This document shows positions 1 to 7,032 of a stretch of DNA of 64,000 bases, in pieces. Source of the stretch: Geodermatophilus siccatus (lineage in GTDB: Bacteria; Actinomycetota; Actinomycetes; Mycobacteriales; Geodermatophilaceae); assembly GCF_900103785.1 (NCBI RefSeq), contig NZ_FNHE01000002.1, forward strand, positions 434,001-498,000, given 5' to 3'. The stretch's first letter is position 1; the number at the start of each line of letters is the position of its first letter. The translations under genes were made by a program, and so were the position numbers. Under the pieces are notes generated by a model that saw only the letters and a program-made list of their open reading frames with translations, searched no databases and was not told where the DNA came from.

Positions 1-891
1 TGACCACAGCCGGGCGTCGGGGACCTGCACCTGCAGGGGCTGACCGGGCGCTCCCTCCGCGGTCGCGACCTCCTGGGCGCCGTCCCGGACGACGGCACGG
101 ACCGTGAGGCCAGCGGCGTCCCCGCCGGTGTCCACGGTCAGCGCCAGGGTGTCCGTGTCGACGTCGGTGGCCGTGTCGAGGCCCGCCACGTACCCGGGGG
201 CGGGTACGGGCTCCATCCACACCGTCTGCCAGATGCCGGAGGAGCCGGTGTAGAAGATCCCGCGGTCGGGGACGTCGCGCTGCTTGCCGACCGGCTGCCA
301 CGTGGCGTCCGTGCGGTCCTCGACACCGACGACGACCTCCTGCGGGCCCGAGGGCACCAGGGCGTCGGTGACGTCGGCGGAGAACCTGGTGTAGCCGCCG
401 GCGTGCTGGGCGACCCTGGTGCCGTTCACCCACACGGTGGCCGTGTGGTCCACGGCGCCGAAGTTGAGGCGCAGCCGCTGACCCTGCCCGACCTGCCAGG
501 ACTCCGGGACCGTGAACGTCCGCCGGTACCACATGTGGTCCTCGTGCCGCTGGATGCCGGACAGCGCCGACTCGGTCGGGTACGGCACCAGGATCCTCTC
601 GGCGAGGTCCTCGCCGACCGGTGGCGACTCCCCCGGCGCGGCACCGGCGAACTGCCACACCCCGTTGAGGTTCTGCCAGCGGTCCCGCGTCAGCTGTGGC
701 CGCGGGTACTCCGGCAGCGCGTTGTCCGGCGAGACCTGGTCGGTCCACGGCGTCGTCAGCCGCAGCTGGCCCACCTGCCAGCCGTCGTCCGGCGGCTCCA
801 CCGCCGCGGTGAGCAGCGAGGTCACCCCCGCCATGGCCGCCGAGACGAGCAGTCCGGTGGCACGCCGCCGGGATCGCGACAGGATCGTCAT
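1..891 (-). CDS. Secreted glycoside hydrolase family 2 (beta-galactosidase/glucuronidase-like), 5' part
   Basis: Only the first 297 codons are in the window; the frame is open to the window edge, so the catalytic TIM barrel is not seen. Residues 1-31 form an Arg-rich n-region and a hydrophobic stretch (about 12-31) that look like a signal peptide. Residues 60-230 read as the GH2 N-terminal sugar-binding jelly roll: LNGVWQF at 75-81, WYRRTF at 121-126, HTATVWVNG at 149-157, and a GIWQTVWME strand near 219-227. The family cleaves beta-linked glycosides; the substrate cannot be told from this half. ATG at 891 is preceded by a GGGGGAG ribosome site. It is read divergently from the AhpD-like gene. 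Confidence 0.85.
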   Translation of the reverse strand, partial: MTILSRSRRRATGLLVSAAMAGVTSLLTAAVEPPDDGWQVGQLRLTTPWTDQVSPDNALPEYPRPQLTRDRWQNLNGVWQFAGAAPGESPPVGEDLAERILVPYPTESALSGIQRHEDHMWYRRTFTVPESWQVGQGQRLRLNFGAVDHTATVWVNGTRVAQHAGGYTRFSADVTDALVPSGPQEVVVGVEDRTDATWQPVGKQRDVPDRGIFYTGSSGIWQTVWMEPVPAPGYVAGLDTATDVDTDTLALTVDTGGDAAGLTVRAVVRDGAQEVATAEGAPGQPLQVQVPDARLWS

Positions 892-1107
892 GGCTCCCCC
901 GTCCTCCGCGCGCTGACGTCGTCGACGCCCGAGGGGCCCGGTGGCTCAGGGCCGGCGCGCAGACCTCAGAGTCTGGCCCCGTCCGGGGTGCTGCGACGCC
1001 GTCCGGCGCCTCGGATCCGTCGCGGATCGCCGGGAACGGCGGCGACCTCCACGATGCACCGCCCGGACGACCGGAGGCGGCGGCCCGGGAGCTGGCACCA
1101 TCGCGTC

Positions 1108-1467
1108 ATGAGCCACGGTCACGCCGTCCAGGAGGAGCTCCGCGAACCGGCGCGCGCACTGCGCCGCGCCATCCCCGAGGTCTACGACGGCTACCGCCGG
1201 ATGCACACCGCCGCGTACGCCGCGGGTGCCCTGGACCAGAAGACCAAGGAGCTGATCGCGCTCGCCATCGCGGTGGGCAAGGAGTGCGACGGCTGCATCG
1301 CGTCGCACGCGCGTGGCGCCGTCCGCACCGGCGCGACCGAGGCGGAGGTCGCCGAGGCGCTCGGCGTCGCCATCGCGATGAACGGCGGACCGGGCACCGT
1401 GTACGGCCCGCGCGCGTTCGCGGCCTTCCGCGAGTTCGCGGAGGCGGCCAATCCCGAGCAGGGGTGA
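1108..1467 (+). CDS. AhpD-like carboxymuconolactone decarboxylase family protein
   Basis: A 119-residue single-domain protein. It carries the AhpD-type redox motif ECDGCIASH at 59-67, with Cys60, Cys63 and His67 placed as in alkylhydroperoxidase D cores, after a helix ending in KTKELIALAIAV. Family members reduce peroxides through the Cys pair or decarboxylate gamma-carboxymuconolactone; the CxxC-H arrangement favours the redox role (inference). Length fits the compact single-domain form. It stands alone, convergent with the truncated SDR gene 20 bp downstream. The longer in-frame reading upstream is low-complexity and lacks a ribosome site, so I start at ATG 1108. Confidence 0.85.
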   Translation: MSHGHAVQEELREPARALRRAIPEVYDGYRRMHTAAYAAGALDQKTKELIALAIAVGKECDGCIASHARGAVRTGATEAEVAEALGVAIAMNGGPGTVYGPRAFAAFREFAEAANPEQG

Positions 1468-1487
1468 CCCCGGGGCGGCCGCCGCGG

Positions 1488-1901
1488 TCAGAGACCGACG
1501 GTCTGGCCGCCGTCGACGACCAGGGCGTGGCCGACGGCGAACCCGCCGAGGTCCGAGCAGAGCCACAGCACCGCCGAGGCGATCTCCTCCGGGCGGCCCA
1601 TCCGGCCGATCGGCTCCTGGCCGACCATGGCGGCGCGCCCCTCGGCGGTACCGCCGGAGACCCGGCCGATCATGGCCGTGTCGATGATGCCGAGGCCGAC
1701 GGCGTTGATCCGGATGCCGGCGCCCACGTACTCCAGGGCCGCGGACCTCGTCAGGCCGATCACGCCCCACTTGGCGGCGGCGTAGCCGGCCTGACCGGCG
1801 ATGCCCACCACGCCGGCGCCCGAGGAGGTGTTCACGATGCCGCCGCCGCCGGTGACGAAGGCGACCTCCCCGGCGAAGCGGGCGCTTCCCGGGGCCGTCA
1901 C
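1488..1901 (-). pseudogene. Short-chain dehydrogenase/reductase with internal deletion
   Basis: The 137-codon frame is uninterrupted but codes only the ends of an SDR (normally about 250 residues). Residues 9-20 give the first beta strand and start of the nucleotide loop ([12 protein letters not shown]); the very next residues, [10 protein letters not shown], belong to the beta-5/catalytic Ser segment some 110 residues later in normal SDRs. The catalytic Tyr40-x3-Lys44 and the C-terminal [11 protein letters not shown]...VDGGQ region follow. The cofactor-binding middle (GxxxGxG tail, NNAG, helices C-E) is missing. The junction falls in a run of GGC codons, which suits slippage or recombination. 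GTG at 1901 overlaps the stop of the upstream dehydrogenase (GTGA), so it is probably still translated, but reductase activity is unlikely. Confidence 0.8.
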
Positions 1902-2938
1902 CGCAGGGTCGCCGTGTCAATGACGAACCGGTAGCGGACGTCGGAGGCCAGGACCCGCTCGTAGGCCTCGTTGACCCGGTCGGCGGCGATGACCTCCACC
2001 TCGGCACCGATGCCGTGCTCGGCGCAGAAGTCCAGCATCTCCTGGGTCTCGGCGATGCCGCCGATCATCGAACCGGCGTAGGTGCGCCGGCCGCCGATCA
2101 GCGACATGACGTTCAGGCTCAGCGGCTCGGCGGGGGCGCCGACGTTGACCAGCGCGCCGTCCACGGCCAGCAGCGACAGGTACGCGTCGACGTCGATCGG
2201 CGCGCTGACGGTGTTGACGATCAGGTCGAACCGGCCGGCCAGCTGCGCGAACGTGTCCGGGTCGGTGGTGGCGGCGTAGTGGGTGGCGCCGAGCCGGAGG
2301 CCGTCCTCCTGCTTCTTCAGCGACTGGGACAGCACCGTGACCTCGGCGCCCATCGCGTGCGCGAGCTTGACCGCCATGTGCCCCAGCCCGCCGAGGCCGA
2401 CGACCGCGACCTGCGTGCCGGGGCCGGCGCCCCAGCGGCGCAGCGGTGAGTACGTGGTGATGCCGGCGCACAGCAGCGGTGCGGCAGCCGCCGGGTCGAT
2501 GCCGTCGGGTACGCGGAGGACGAAGTCGGCGTCGACCACGACGTGGGTGGAGTAGCCGCCCTGGGTGGTGCTACCGTCACGGTCGGTACCGGCGTAGGTG
2601 GGCACCATGCCGTCGAGGCAGTACTGCTCGTCGCCGTCGCGGCAGTTGGCGCACTCGCCGCAGGAGTCGACCATGCAGCCGACGCCGACGCGGTCGCCGA
2701 CGCGGTGCCGGGTGACGGCCGATCCGACCTCGGCGACGACGCCGACGATCTCGTGACCGGGGACGACGGGGAAGGGTTGGGGACCCCAGTCGCCGTTGAC
2801 GGTGTGGATGTCGGAGTGGCAGATGCCGGCGTACTCGATCTCGACGAGGACGTCGTCGGGGCCGACGTCGCGCCGCTCGACGGTGGTGGGGGCCAGGGGC
2901 CGGCCGGCCGCGGGGGCGGCGTAGGCGTGGACGCGCAT
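1898..2938 (-). CDS. Zinc-dependent NAD(P) alcohol dehydrogenase, CAD/YahK-like
   Basis: A 346-residue medium-chain dehydrogenase. The catalytic zinc site is Cys40 (GICHSD) with His62-Glu63 (GHE), and a third Cys in LLCAGITTY. The structural zinc loop has Cys93, 96, 99 and 107. The Rossmann loop is GLGGLGH. CHSDIH and LLCAGIT are typical of the cinnamyl-alcohol/YahK-type branch, which reduces a broad range of aldehydes with NADPH. Length is normal. The ATG at 2938 begins the minus-strand unit that ends with the deleted SDR, with a 4-nt overlap. It is separated from the next gene upstream by the cupin remnant. The physiological substrate is unknown. Confidence 0.9.
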   Translation of the reverse strand: MRVHAYAAPAAGRPLAPTTVERRDVGPDDVLVEIEYAGICHSDIHTVNGDWGPQPFPVVPGHEIVGVVAEVGSAVTRHRVGDRVGVGCMVDSCGECANCRDGDEQYCLDGMVPTYAGTDRDGSTTQGGYSTHVVVDADFVLRVPDGIDPAAAAPLLCAGITTYSPLRRWGAGPGTQVAVVGLGGLGHMAVKLAHAMGAEVTVLSQSLKKQEDGLRLGATHYAATTDPDTFAQLAGRFDLIVNTVSAPIDVDAYLSLLAVDGALVNVGAPAEPLSLNVMSLIGGRRTYAGSMIGGIAETQEMLDFCAEHGIGAEVEVIAADRVNEAYERVLASDVRYRFVIDTATLR

Positions 2939-2982
2939 GCGGGGGTGCTCCTCGTTCTGCGGTGGTCAGGTGGGGACGGGTG

Positions 2983-3183
2983 TCAGCCGACAGCCGGGGC
3001 GGCGCCGTACTCCTCGTCGGTGACGGGGGTCAGCCAGTGGACGACGGCGTGCTCGGCGTCCGCCTCGTTGATGGCCAGGTGGACCATGAGCCGGTTCGGC
3101 GCGGCGGCCACGGCGTCGATGTACACGTCGCCGGTGAACCAGTCGGCCGGGCCCTTGGCGGTGTCGATCGAACTGCGGGTGAT
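2983..3183 (-). pseudogene. Cupin-domain protein lacking its cupin barrel
   Basis: The frame from 3183 down to a TGA at 2983 encodes about 66 residues. It starts ITRSSIDTAKGPADWFTGDV followed by YIDAVAA, the usual N-terminus of small actinobacterial cupins, then jumps to RLMVHLAINEAD...HWLTPVTDEEY, their C-terminal tail. The six-stranded barrel with the metal-binding His residues is gone. No ATG, GTG or TTG fits at the head: the codon three before ITRSS is ACC, although a GGGAGG ribosome site remains upstream. I call it a decayed gene between two dehydrogenases. Identification rests on my memory of cupin termini and needs an alignment. Confidence 0.65.
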
Positions 3184-3215
3184 CTGCTCGGTCCTCGTCC
3201 TCCCTGGAGTGGCGG

Positions 3216-4238
3216 TCAGGGGCGCAGCAGCGCCTTGATGGCGCGGCGCTCGTCCATCGCCCGGTAGCCCTCGGCGGCCTGCTCCAGCGGGAGCTCGAGG
3301 TCGAAGACCCGCCCCGGGTCGATGGCCCGGCTGCAGATCAGGTCGATCAGCTCGGGCAGGAACCGGCGCACCGGGGCGGGGCCGCCGTGCAGGTGCACGC
3401 CGGAGAAGAACAGCTCCTCGCCGGGCAGGGACACGTCGTGGCTGACGCCGACGTAGCCGACGTGACCGCCGGGGCGGGTGGCGCGGATGGCCTGCACCAT
3501 CGACTCCTGGGTGCCCACGGCCTCGACGACCGAGTGCGCGCCCAGCCCGCCGGTGAGCTCCTTGACGGCGGCGACCCCCTCGTCGCCGCGGGCGGTGACG
3601 ATGTCGGTGGCGCCGAACTCCCGCGCCAGCTGCTGGCGGGGCTCGTGCCGGCTCATCGCGATGACCCGCTCCGCGCCGAGCTGCCGGGCGGCCAGGACGC
3701 CGAGCAGGCCGACCGCGCCGTCGCCGACGACGGCGACGGTCTTGCCCGGGCCGGCCTCGGCGGCGACGGCGGCGAACCAGCCGGTGCCCAGCACGTCCGA
3801 GGCGGCCAGCAGGCCGGGCACCAGGTCGTCGGACGGCAGGTCGGGGGTGGCGACGAGGGTGCCGTCAGCCAGCGGGATGCGGGCGTACTGGGCCTGCGCG
3901 CCGGTGGGGGCGCCGGGCTGCCGGTTGACGCAGTGGGTCTGGTAGCCGGCCCGGCAGATCGCGCAGGTGTTGTCGGAGGCGAAGAACGAGCCGACGACGA
4001 ACTGGCCCGGCCGCACCGCGGTGACCTCGCTGCCGACCTCCTCGACGACGCCGACGTACTCGTGGCCCATCGGGGCCGGCCCGTTCACCGCCTCGATGCC
4101 GCGGTAGGGCCACAGGTCCGACCCGCACACGCAGGTGGCGGCCAGCCGGATGACCGCGTCGGTGGGCTGCTCGATCCTCGGGTCGGGGCGCTCCTCAACG
4201 CGGACGTCGCCGGGGGCGTGGAGAACGGCTCCTCGCAA
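3216..4238 (-). CDS. Zinc-dependent alcohol dehydrogenase family protein
   Basis: A 340-residue medium-chain dehydrogenase. Catalytic zinc residues are Cys36 (TCVCGSDLW) and His59-Glu60 (GHE). The structural zinc loop keeps Cys92, Cys95 and Cys103, but an Asp replaces the expected first Cys at 89, so that site may be weak. The Rossmann loop is GDGAVG followed by GVLAARQLGAERVIAMSRH. This branch is often annotated as threonine- or IMP-dehydrogenase-like without a known substrate. I chose TTG 4238 because AAGGAG lies 7 nt upstream and homologues begin MRGAVLHAPGD; the longer reading to 4553 runs through the divergent promoter. The divergent HTH regulator at 4372 is the likely controller. Confidence 0.88.
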   Translation of the reverse strand: MRGAVLHAPGDVRVEERPDPRIEQPTDAVIRLAATCVCGSDLWPYRGIEAVNGPAPMGHEYVGVVEEVGSEVTAVRPGQFVVGSFFASDNTCAICRAGYQTHCVNRQPGAPTGAQAQYARIPLADGTLVATPDLPSDDLVPGLLAASDVLGTGWFAAVAAEAGPGKTVAVVGDGAVGLLGVLAARQLGAERVIAMSRHEPRQQLAREFGATDIVTARGDEGVAAVKELTGGLGAHSVVEAVGTQESMVQAIRATRPGGHVGYVGVSHDVSLPGEELFFSGVHLHGGPAPVRRFLPELIDLICSRAIDPGRVFDLELPLEQAAEGYRAMDERRAIKALLRP

Positions 4239-4334
4239 GACGGTGCTCCTTCGCAGGACGAGTGGGTGTGGACTCCACGGAACACCGTCGGGCGCACGCG
4301 CGGGGGGTCGGGTTTGTGGGGGGTAGAAGCACGA

Positions 4335-4353
4335 CCTCCCTGCCGCAGGGAGG
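4335..4353. promoter_or_regulatory. Palindrome in divergent promoter, probable operator
   Basis: CCTCCCTG-CCG-CAGGGAGG is an inverted repeat with perfect 8-bp arms. It lies in the 133-bp gap between the dehydrogenase (TTG 4238) and the HTH regulator (GTG 4372), only 19 bp before the regulator's start. Position suggests an autoregulatory operator for the MmyB-type repressor; this is inference. Confidence 0.5.
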
Positions 4354-4371
4354 CGACGTAGCGTCGATGCG

Positions 4372-5253
4372 GTGGACAACCGCTCCGACATCCGCGACTT
4401 CCTCGCCAGCCGTCGCGCCCGGCTCACCCCGCAGGAGGCGGGGCTGCTGCCGGGCGGTGGCCGTCGGCGGGTCCCCGGTCTGCGCCGGGAGGAGGTCGCC
4501 GTCCTCGCCGGGGTGAGCACCGACTGGTACACCCGGCTGGAGAAGGGCCACATCGCCGGCGTCTCCGAGGACGTCCTCGAGGCGGTCGCCCGGGCGCTGC
4601 AGCTCGACGAGGCCGAGCGGGCCTACCTGTTCGACCTCGCCCGGGCCGCCCGGCCCACCCGCGCACCCCAGCGGCGCAGCAGGGCCCGGGTGCACCCGCG
4701 GGTGCAGTGGGTGCTCGACTCGATGACCTCGTCCGCGGCGTTCGTGGCCAACGGCCGCATGGACATCCTCGCCGCCAACACCCTGGCCCGGGCCCTGTAC
4801 TCGCCGGTGTTCGACGACCCGCGCCGCCCGGCGAACATCGCCCGCTTCCAGTTCCTGGACCCGCGGGCACGGGACTACCACACCGACTGGGACGGCGCGG
4901 CCAAGGTCACCGTCGCGCTGCTGAGGACCGAGGCCGGCCGCGACCCGCACGACAAGGACCTGCGCGAGCTCGTCGGCGAGCTGTCCACCGTCAGCGAGGA
5001 GTTCCGCACCCGCTGGGCCGCGCACGACGTGCGCATCCACCACGCCGGGACCAAGCAGTTCCGGCACCCCGCGGTCGGCACCCTCGAGCTGGTCTACCAC
5101 ACCCTCGACCTGCCCACCCAGGACCACGGGAAGCTCGCCCTGACCATCTACACCGCCGAACCCGGGTCGCCGTCCGAGGACGCCCTCAAGCTCCTCGCCA
5201 GCTGGGCCGCCACCAGCACCGCCGTCCGGACCGCCGGCGAGCCCACCGCCTGA
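4372..5253 (+). CDS. HTH transcriptional regulator with MmyB-like ligand-binding domain
   Basis: A 293-residue regulator. An XRE-type helix-turn-helix occupies about residues 12-80, with LRREEVAVLAGVSTDWYTRLEKG as recognition region. The rest, from about 105 to 270, is the MmyB-like domain, with the family hallmarks WAAHDVRIHHAG...KQF.HP.VG.LEL.Y. Proteins of this family usually repress a neighbouring oxidoreductase gene and bind a lipid-like ligand; the divergent zinc dehydrogenase at 3216-4238 is the obvious target here. GTG 4372 is the first start in frame and homologues begin at this point. A palindrome sits just upstream. Confidence 0.88.
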   Translation: MDNRSDIRDFLASRRARLTPQEAGLLPGGGRRRVPGLRREEVAVLAGVSTDWYTRLEKGHIAGVSEDVLEAVARALQLDEAERAYLFDLARAARPTRAPQRRSRARVHPRVQWVLDSMTSSAAFVANGRMDILAANTLARALYSPVFDDPRRPANIARFQFLDPRARDYHTDWDGAAKVTVALLRTEAGRDPHDKDLRELVGELSTVSEEFRTRWAAHDVRIHHAGTKQFRHPAVGTLELVYHTLDLPTQDHGKLALTIYTAEPGSPSEDALKLLASWAATSTAVRTAGEPTA

Positions 5254-5294
5254 GGGCGCCCCGCAGTCCGCGGACGGTCCGCCCGACGTCCGTA

Positions 5295-5311
5295 ACCTCT
5301 CGCCGAGAGGT
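5295..5311. promoter_or_regulatory. 7-bp inverted repeat upstream of MetE-like gene
   Basis: ACCTCTC-GCC-GAGAGGT lies 49 bp before the start of the MetE-like gene, immediately after CGTAAC, which could be a -10 element. It could act as an operator or in the leader; no factor is known. Confidence 0.3.
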
Positions 5312-5360
5312 CGGGGCCGACGGCGACGGACGGCGCCGCGCCCGTCGCCAGGAGGATCGG

Positions 5361-6395
5361 ATGCCGGCACACCTGCCCCCGCTGCCCACGATGGTCGTCG
5401 GCAGCCTGCCCCAGCCCGACTGGCTCATCGACCGGGAGCGGCTGGGTCACCAGTTCCCCCCGCGGGTCCGGGCGCGGGAGCTCTGGCGCATCCCGCCGCA
5501 GTTCCTGCAGGAGGCCCAGGACGACGCCACGCTGGTGGCCGTGCGCGCCCAGGAGGAGGCCGGGCTGGACGTCGTGACCGACGGGGAGATCCGGCGGGAG
5601 TCCTACTCCAACCACTTCGCGACGGCCCTCGGCGGCCTGGACCTCGACCACCCCGGGACGGTGCGCAACCGCTCGGGGGTCGAGATCCCGGTGCCGCGGG
5701 TGGTCGGCGAGATCCGCCGGCCGTCGCCGGTCCAGGTGGACGACGTCCGGTTCCTGCGCGCCCACACCCATCGCGCGGTCAAGATCACGGTGCCCGGTCC
5801 GTTCACGATGGCGCAGCAGGCGCAGGACGAGCACTACCGCGACGACCGGGCCCTGGCCATGGCCTACGCGGACGTCGTCCGCGAGGAGATCGCCGACCTG
5901 TTCGCCGCCGGTGCCGACATCGTCCAGGTGGACGAGCCGTGGCTGCAGGCGCGCCCCGAGGTGGCCCGTCGCTACGGCGCCGAGGCGGTGACCCGGGCGG
6001 TGGCCGACGCTGCGGGTCCCGTGCACGTGCACCTGTGCTTCGGCTACGCGGCGATGGTCTCGCAGCGCCCGGCGGGCTACTCGTTCCTGCCCGAGCTGGC
6101 CGACACACCGGCCGACACGATCTCGGTCGAGACGGCGCAGTCGCGCCTCGACCCGGCGGCCCTGCGGCCCCTGCGGGGCAAGGGCATCGCGCTCGGCGTC
6201 CTCGACCTCTCGACGCCCGAGGTCGAGACGCCGGAGACGGTCGCCGACCGGGTGCGCCGGGCGCTCGACCACGTCGACGTGGACCGGCTGGTGCTCTCCA
6301 GCGACTGCGGGCTGAAGTACCTCCCGCGGGCGTCCGCCGCCGGGAAGATGCGCGCCCTCGCCCAGGCGGCTGCGTCCCTGCGGGCCGGACTCTGA
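5361..6395 (+). CDS. Cobalamin-independent methionine synthase (MetE C-domain) family protein
   Basis: A 344-residue protein equal to the C-terminal (catalytic) half of MetE. Visible features: VVGSLPQPDW at the N-terminus, TDGEIRRESY (homocysteine side), VPGPFTMAQQ, QVDEPWLQARP, the zinc ligands in HVHLCFGY and the late Cys in SSDCGLKYLP. Full MetE has about 750 residues with a folate-binding N-domain; this stand-alone form is common in actinobacteria and probably transfers methyl or related groups to a thiol, with donor unknown. ATG 5361 follows AGGAGG by 6 nt. It lies 107 bp after the HTH regulator with its own inverted repeat. Confidence 0.85.
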   Translation: MPAHLPPLPTMVVGSLPQPDWLIDRERLGHQFPPRVRARELWRIPPQFLQEAQDDATLVAVRAQEEAGLDVVTDGEIRRESYSNHFATALGGLDLDHPGTVRNRSGVEIPVPRVVGEIRRPSPVQVDDVRFLRAHTHRAVKITVPGPFTMAQQAQDEHYRDDRALAMAYADVVREEIADLFAAGADIVQVDEPWLQARPEVARRYGAEAVTRAVADAAGPVHVHLCFGYAAMVSQRPAGYSFLPELADTPADTISVETAQSRLDPAALRPLRGKGIALGVLDLSTPEVETPETVADRVRRALDHVDVDRLVLSSDCGLKYLPRASAAGKMRALAQAAASLRAGL

Positions 6396-6402
6396 CGCCG
6401 CC

Positions 6403-6618
6403 GTCGCGACCCTCGACGCGCGGTGCGCGGACGAGCTGGGCTGCGCCCACTCCAGCGGCGCCCACTCCAGCGGCGCCCGGGACACCGAGGCGCGGTACCT
6501 GGACGAGGTGCGCTCCGGCTACCACGTCCACCGGCGCATCGACCACCCGGTGGAGCGCGTCCCCGTCGTGGGCGACAGCGCGCTGGTGGTCGGCAGGATG
6601 ACCGCCGCCGGTCCCTGA
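6403..6618 (+). pseudogene. DUF4440/SnoaL-like (NTF2 fold) remnant with tandem duplication
   Basis: A 71-residue open stretch without a start codon reads like the middle of a DUF4440 protein: LDARCADELGCAHSSGA, then ARDTEARYLDEVRSGYHVHR and VERVPVVGDSALVVGRMTA, ending at TGA 6616-6618. The N-terminal helix and the last strands are missing. The motif AHSSG is doubled because GCCCACTCCAGCGGC occurs twice in direct tandem (6445-6459 and 6460-6474), adding five residues in frame. It begins 8 bp after the MetE-like stop codon in another frame, so it is not expressed as a normal protein. Confidence 0.6.
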
Positions 6619-7032
6619 CCGGCCCGTCCACCGGGATCGTGCACCCCTTCGGCGCGATGGTCCGCAGGCAGCAGCCGCCGCCCCGCCGGGTCGTGCACTC
6701 GGCCCGCAGGCGGGCCTCGTCGACGTCGGGGAGCTGCGACTCGTGGGCGCTCTCGGTGTCGGCCCGCCTGCCAGACGTCGAGCACCGCGCCGGCGAGCGG
6801 GTCCCCGCCGGGGTCGCGTCCGGGCCGAGCCGGTGGTCCACCCGGACGGCGAGCCAGCTCGGCCGGCCGCGGATCCCCGGCGGTGGCCCACCGCTCGGCA
6901 GCCAGGTCGGTGGTGGTGTCCTCGGTGACCGGCAGTGCGGGTCCTCCTGCGGGGTCGCACGGCCGGTTGCCGCCGGCCGTGTCGCGGGATCGGTCGGGGG
7001 GGACGAGGCGCACGACGGGGATCCGGGTCCGC
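6619..7032. other. Gene-free stretch between convergent genes
   Basis: About 410 bp between the DUF4440 remnant and the end of the DUF3616-GNAT gene. The minus strand has an open frame from 7013 with segments of protein-like composition (TEDTTTDLAAERWATAGD, LAGAVLDVWQAGRH), but it loses that character within 60 codons and I recognise no family. It may hold another decayed gene. No clear terminator hairpin was seen. Confidence 0.3.
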
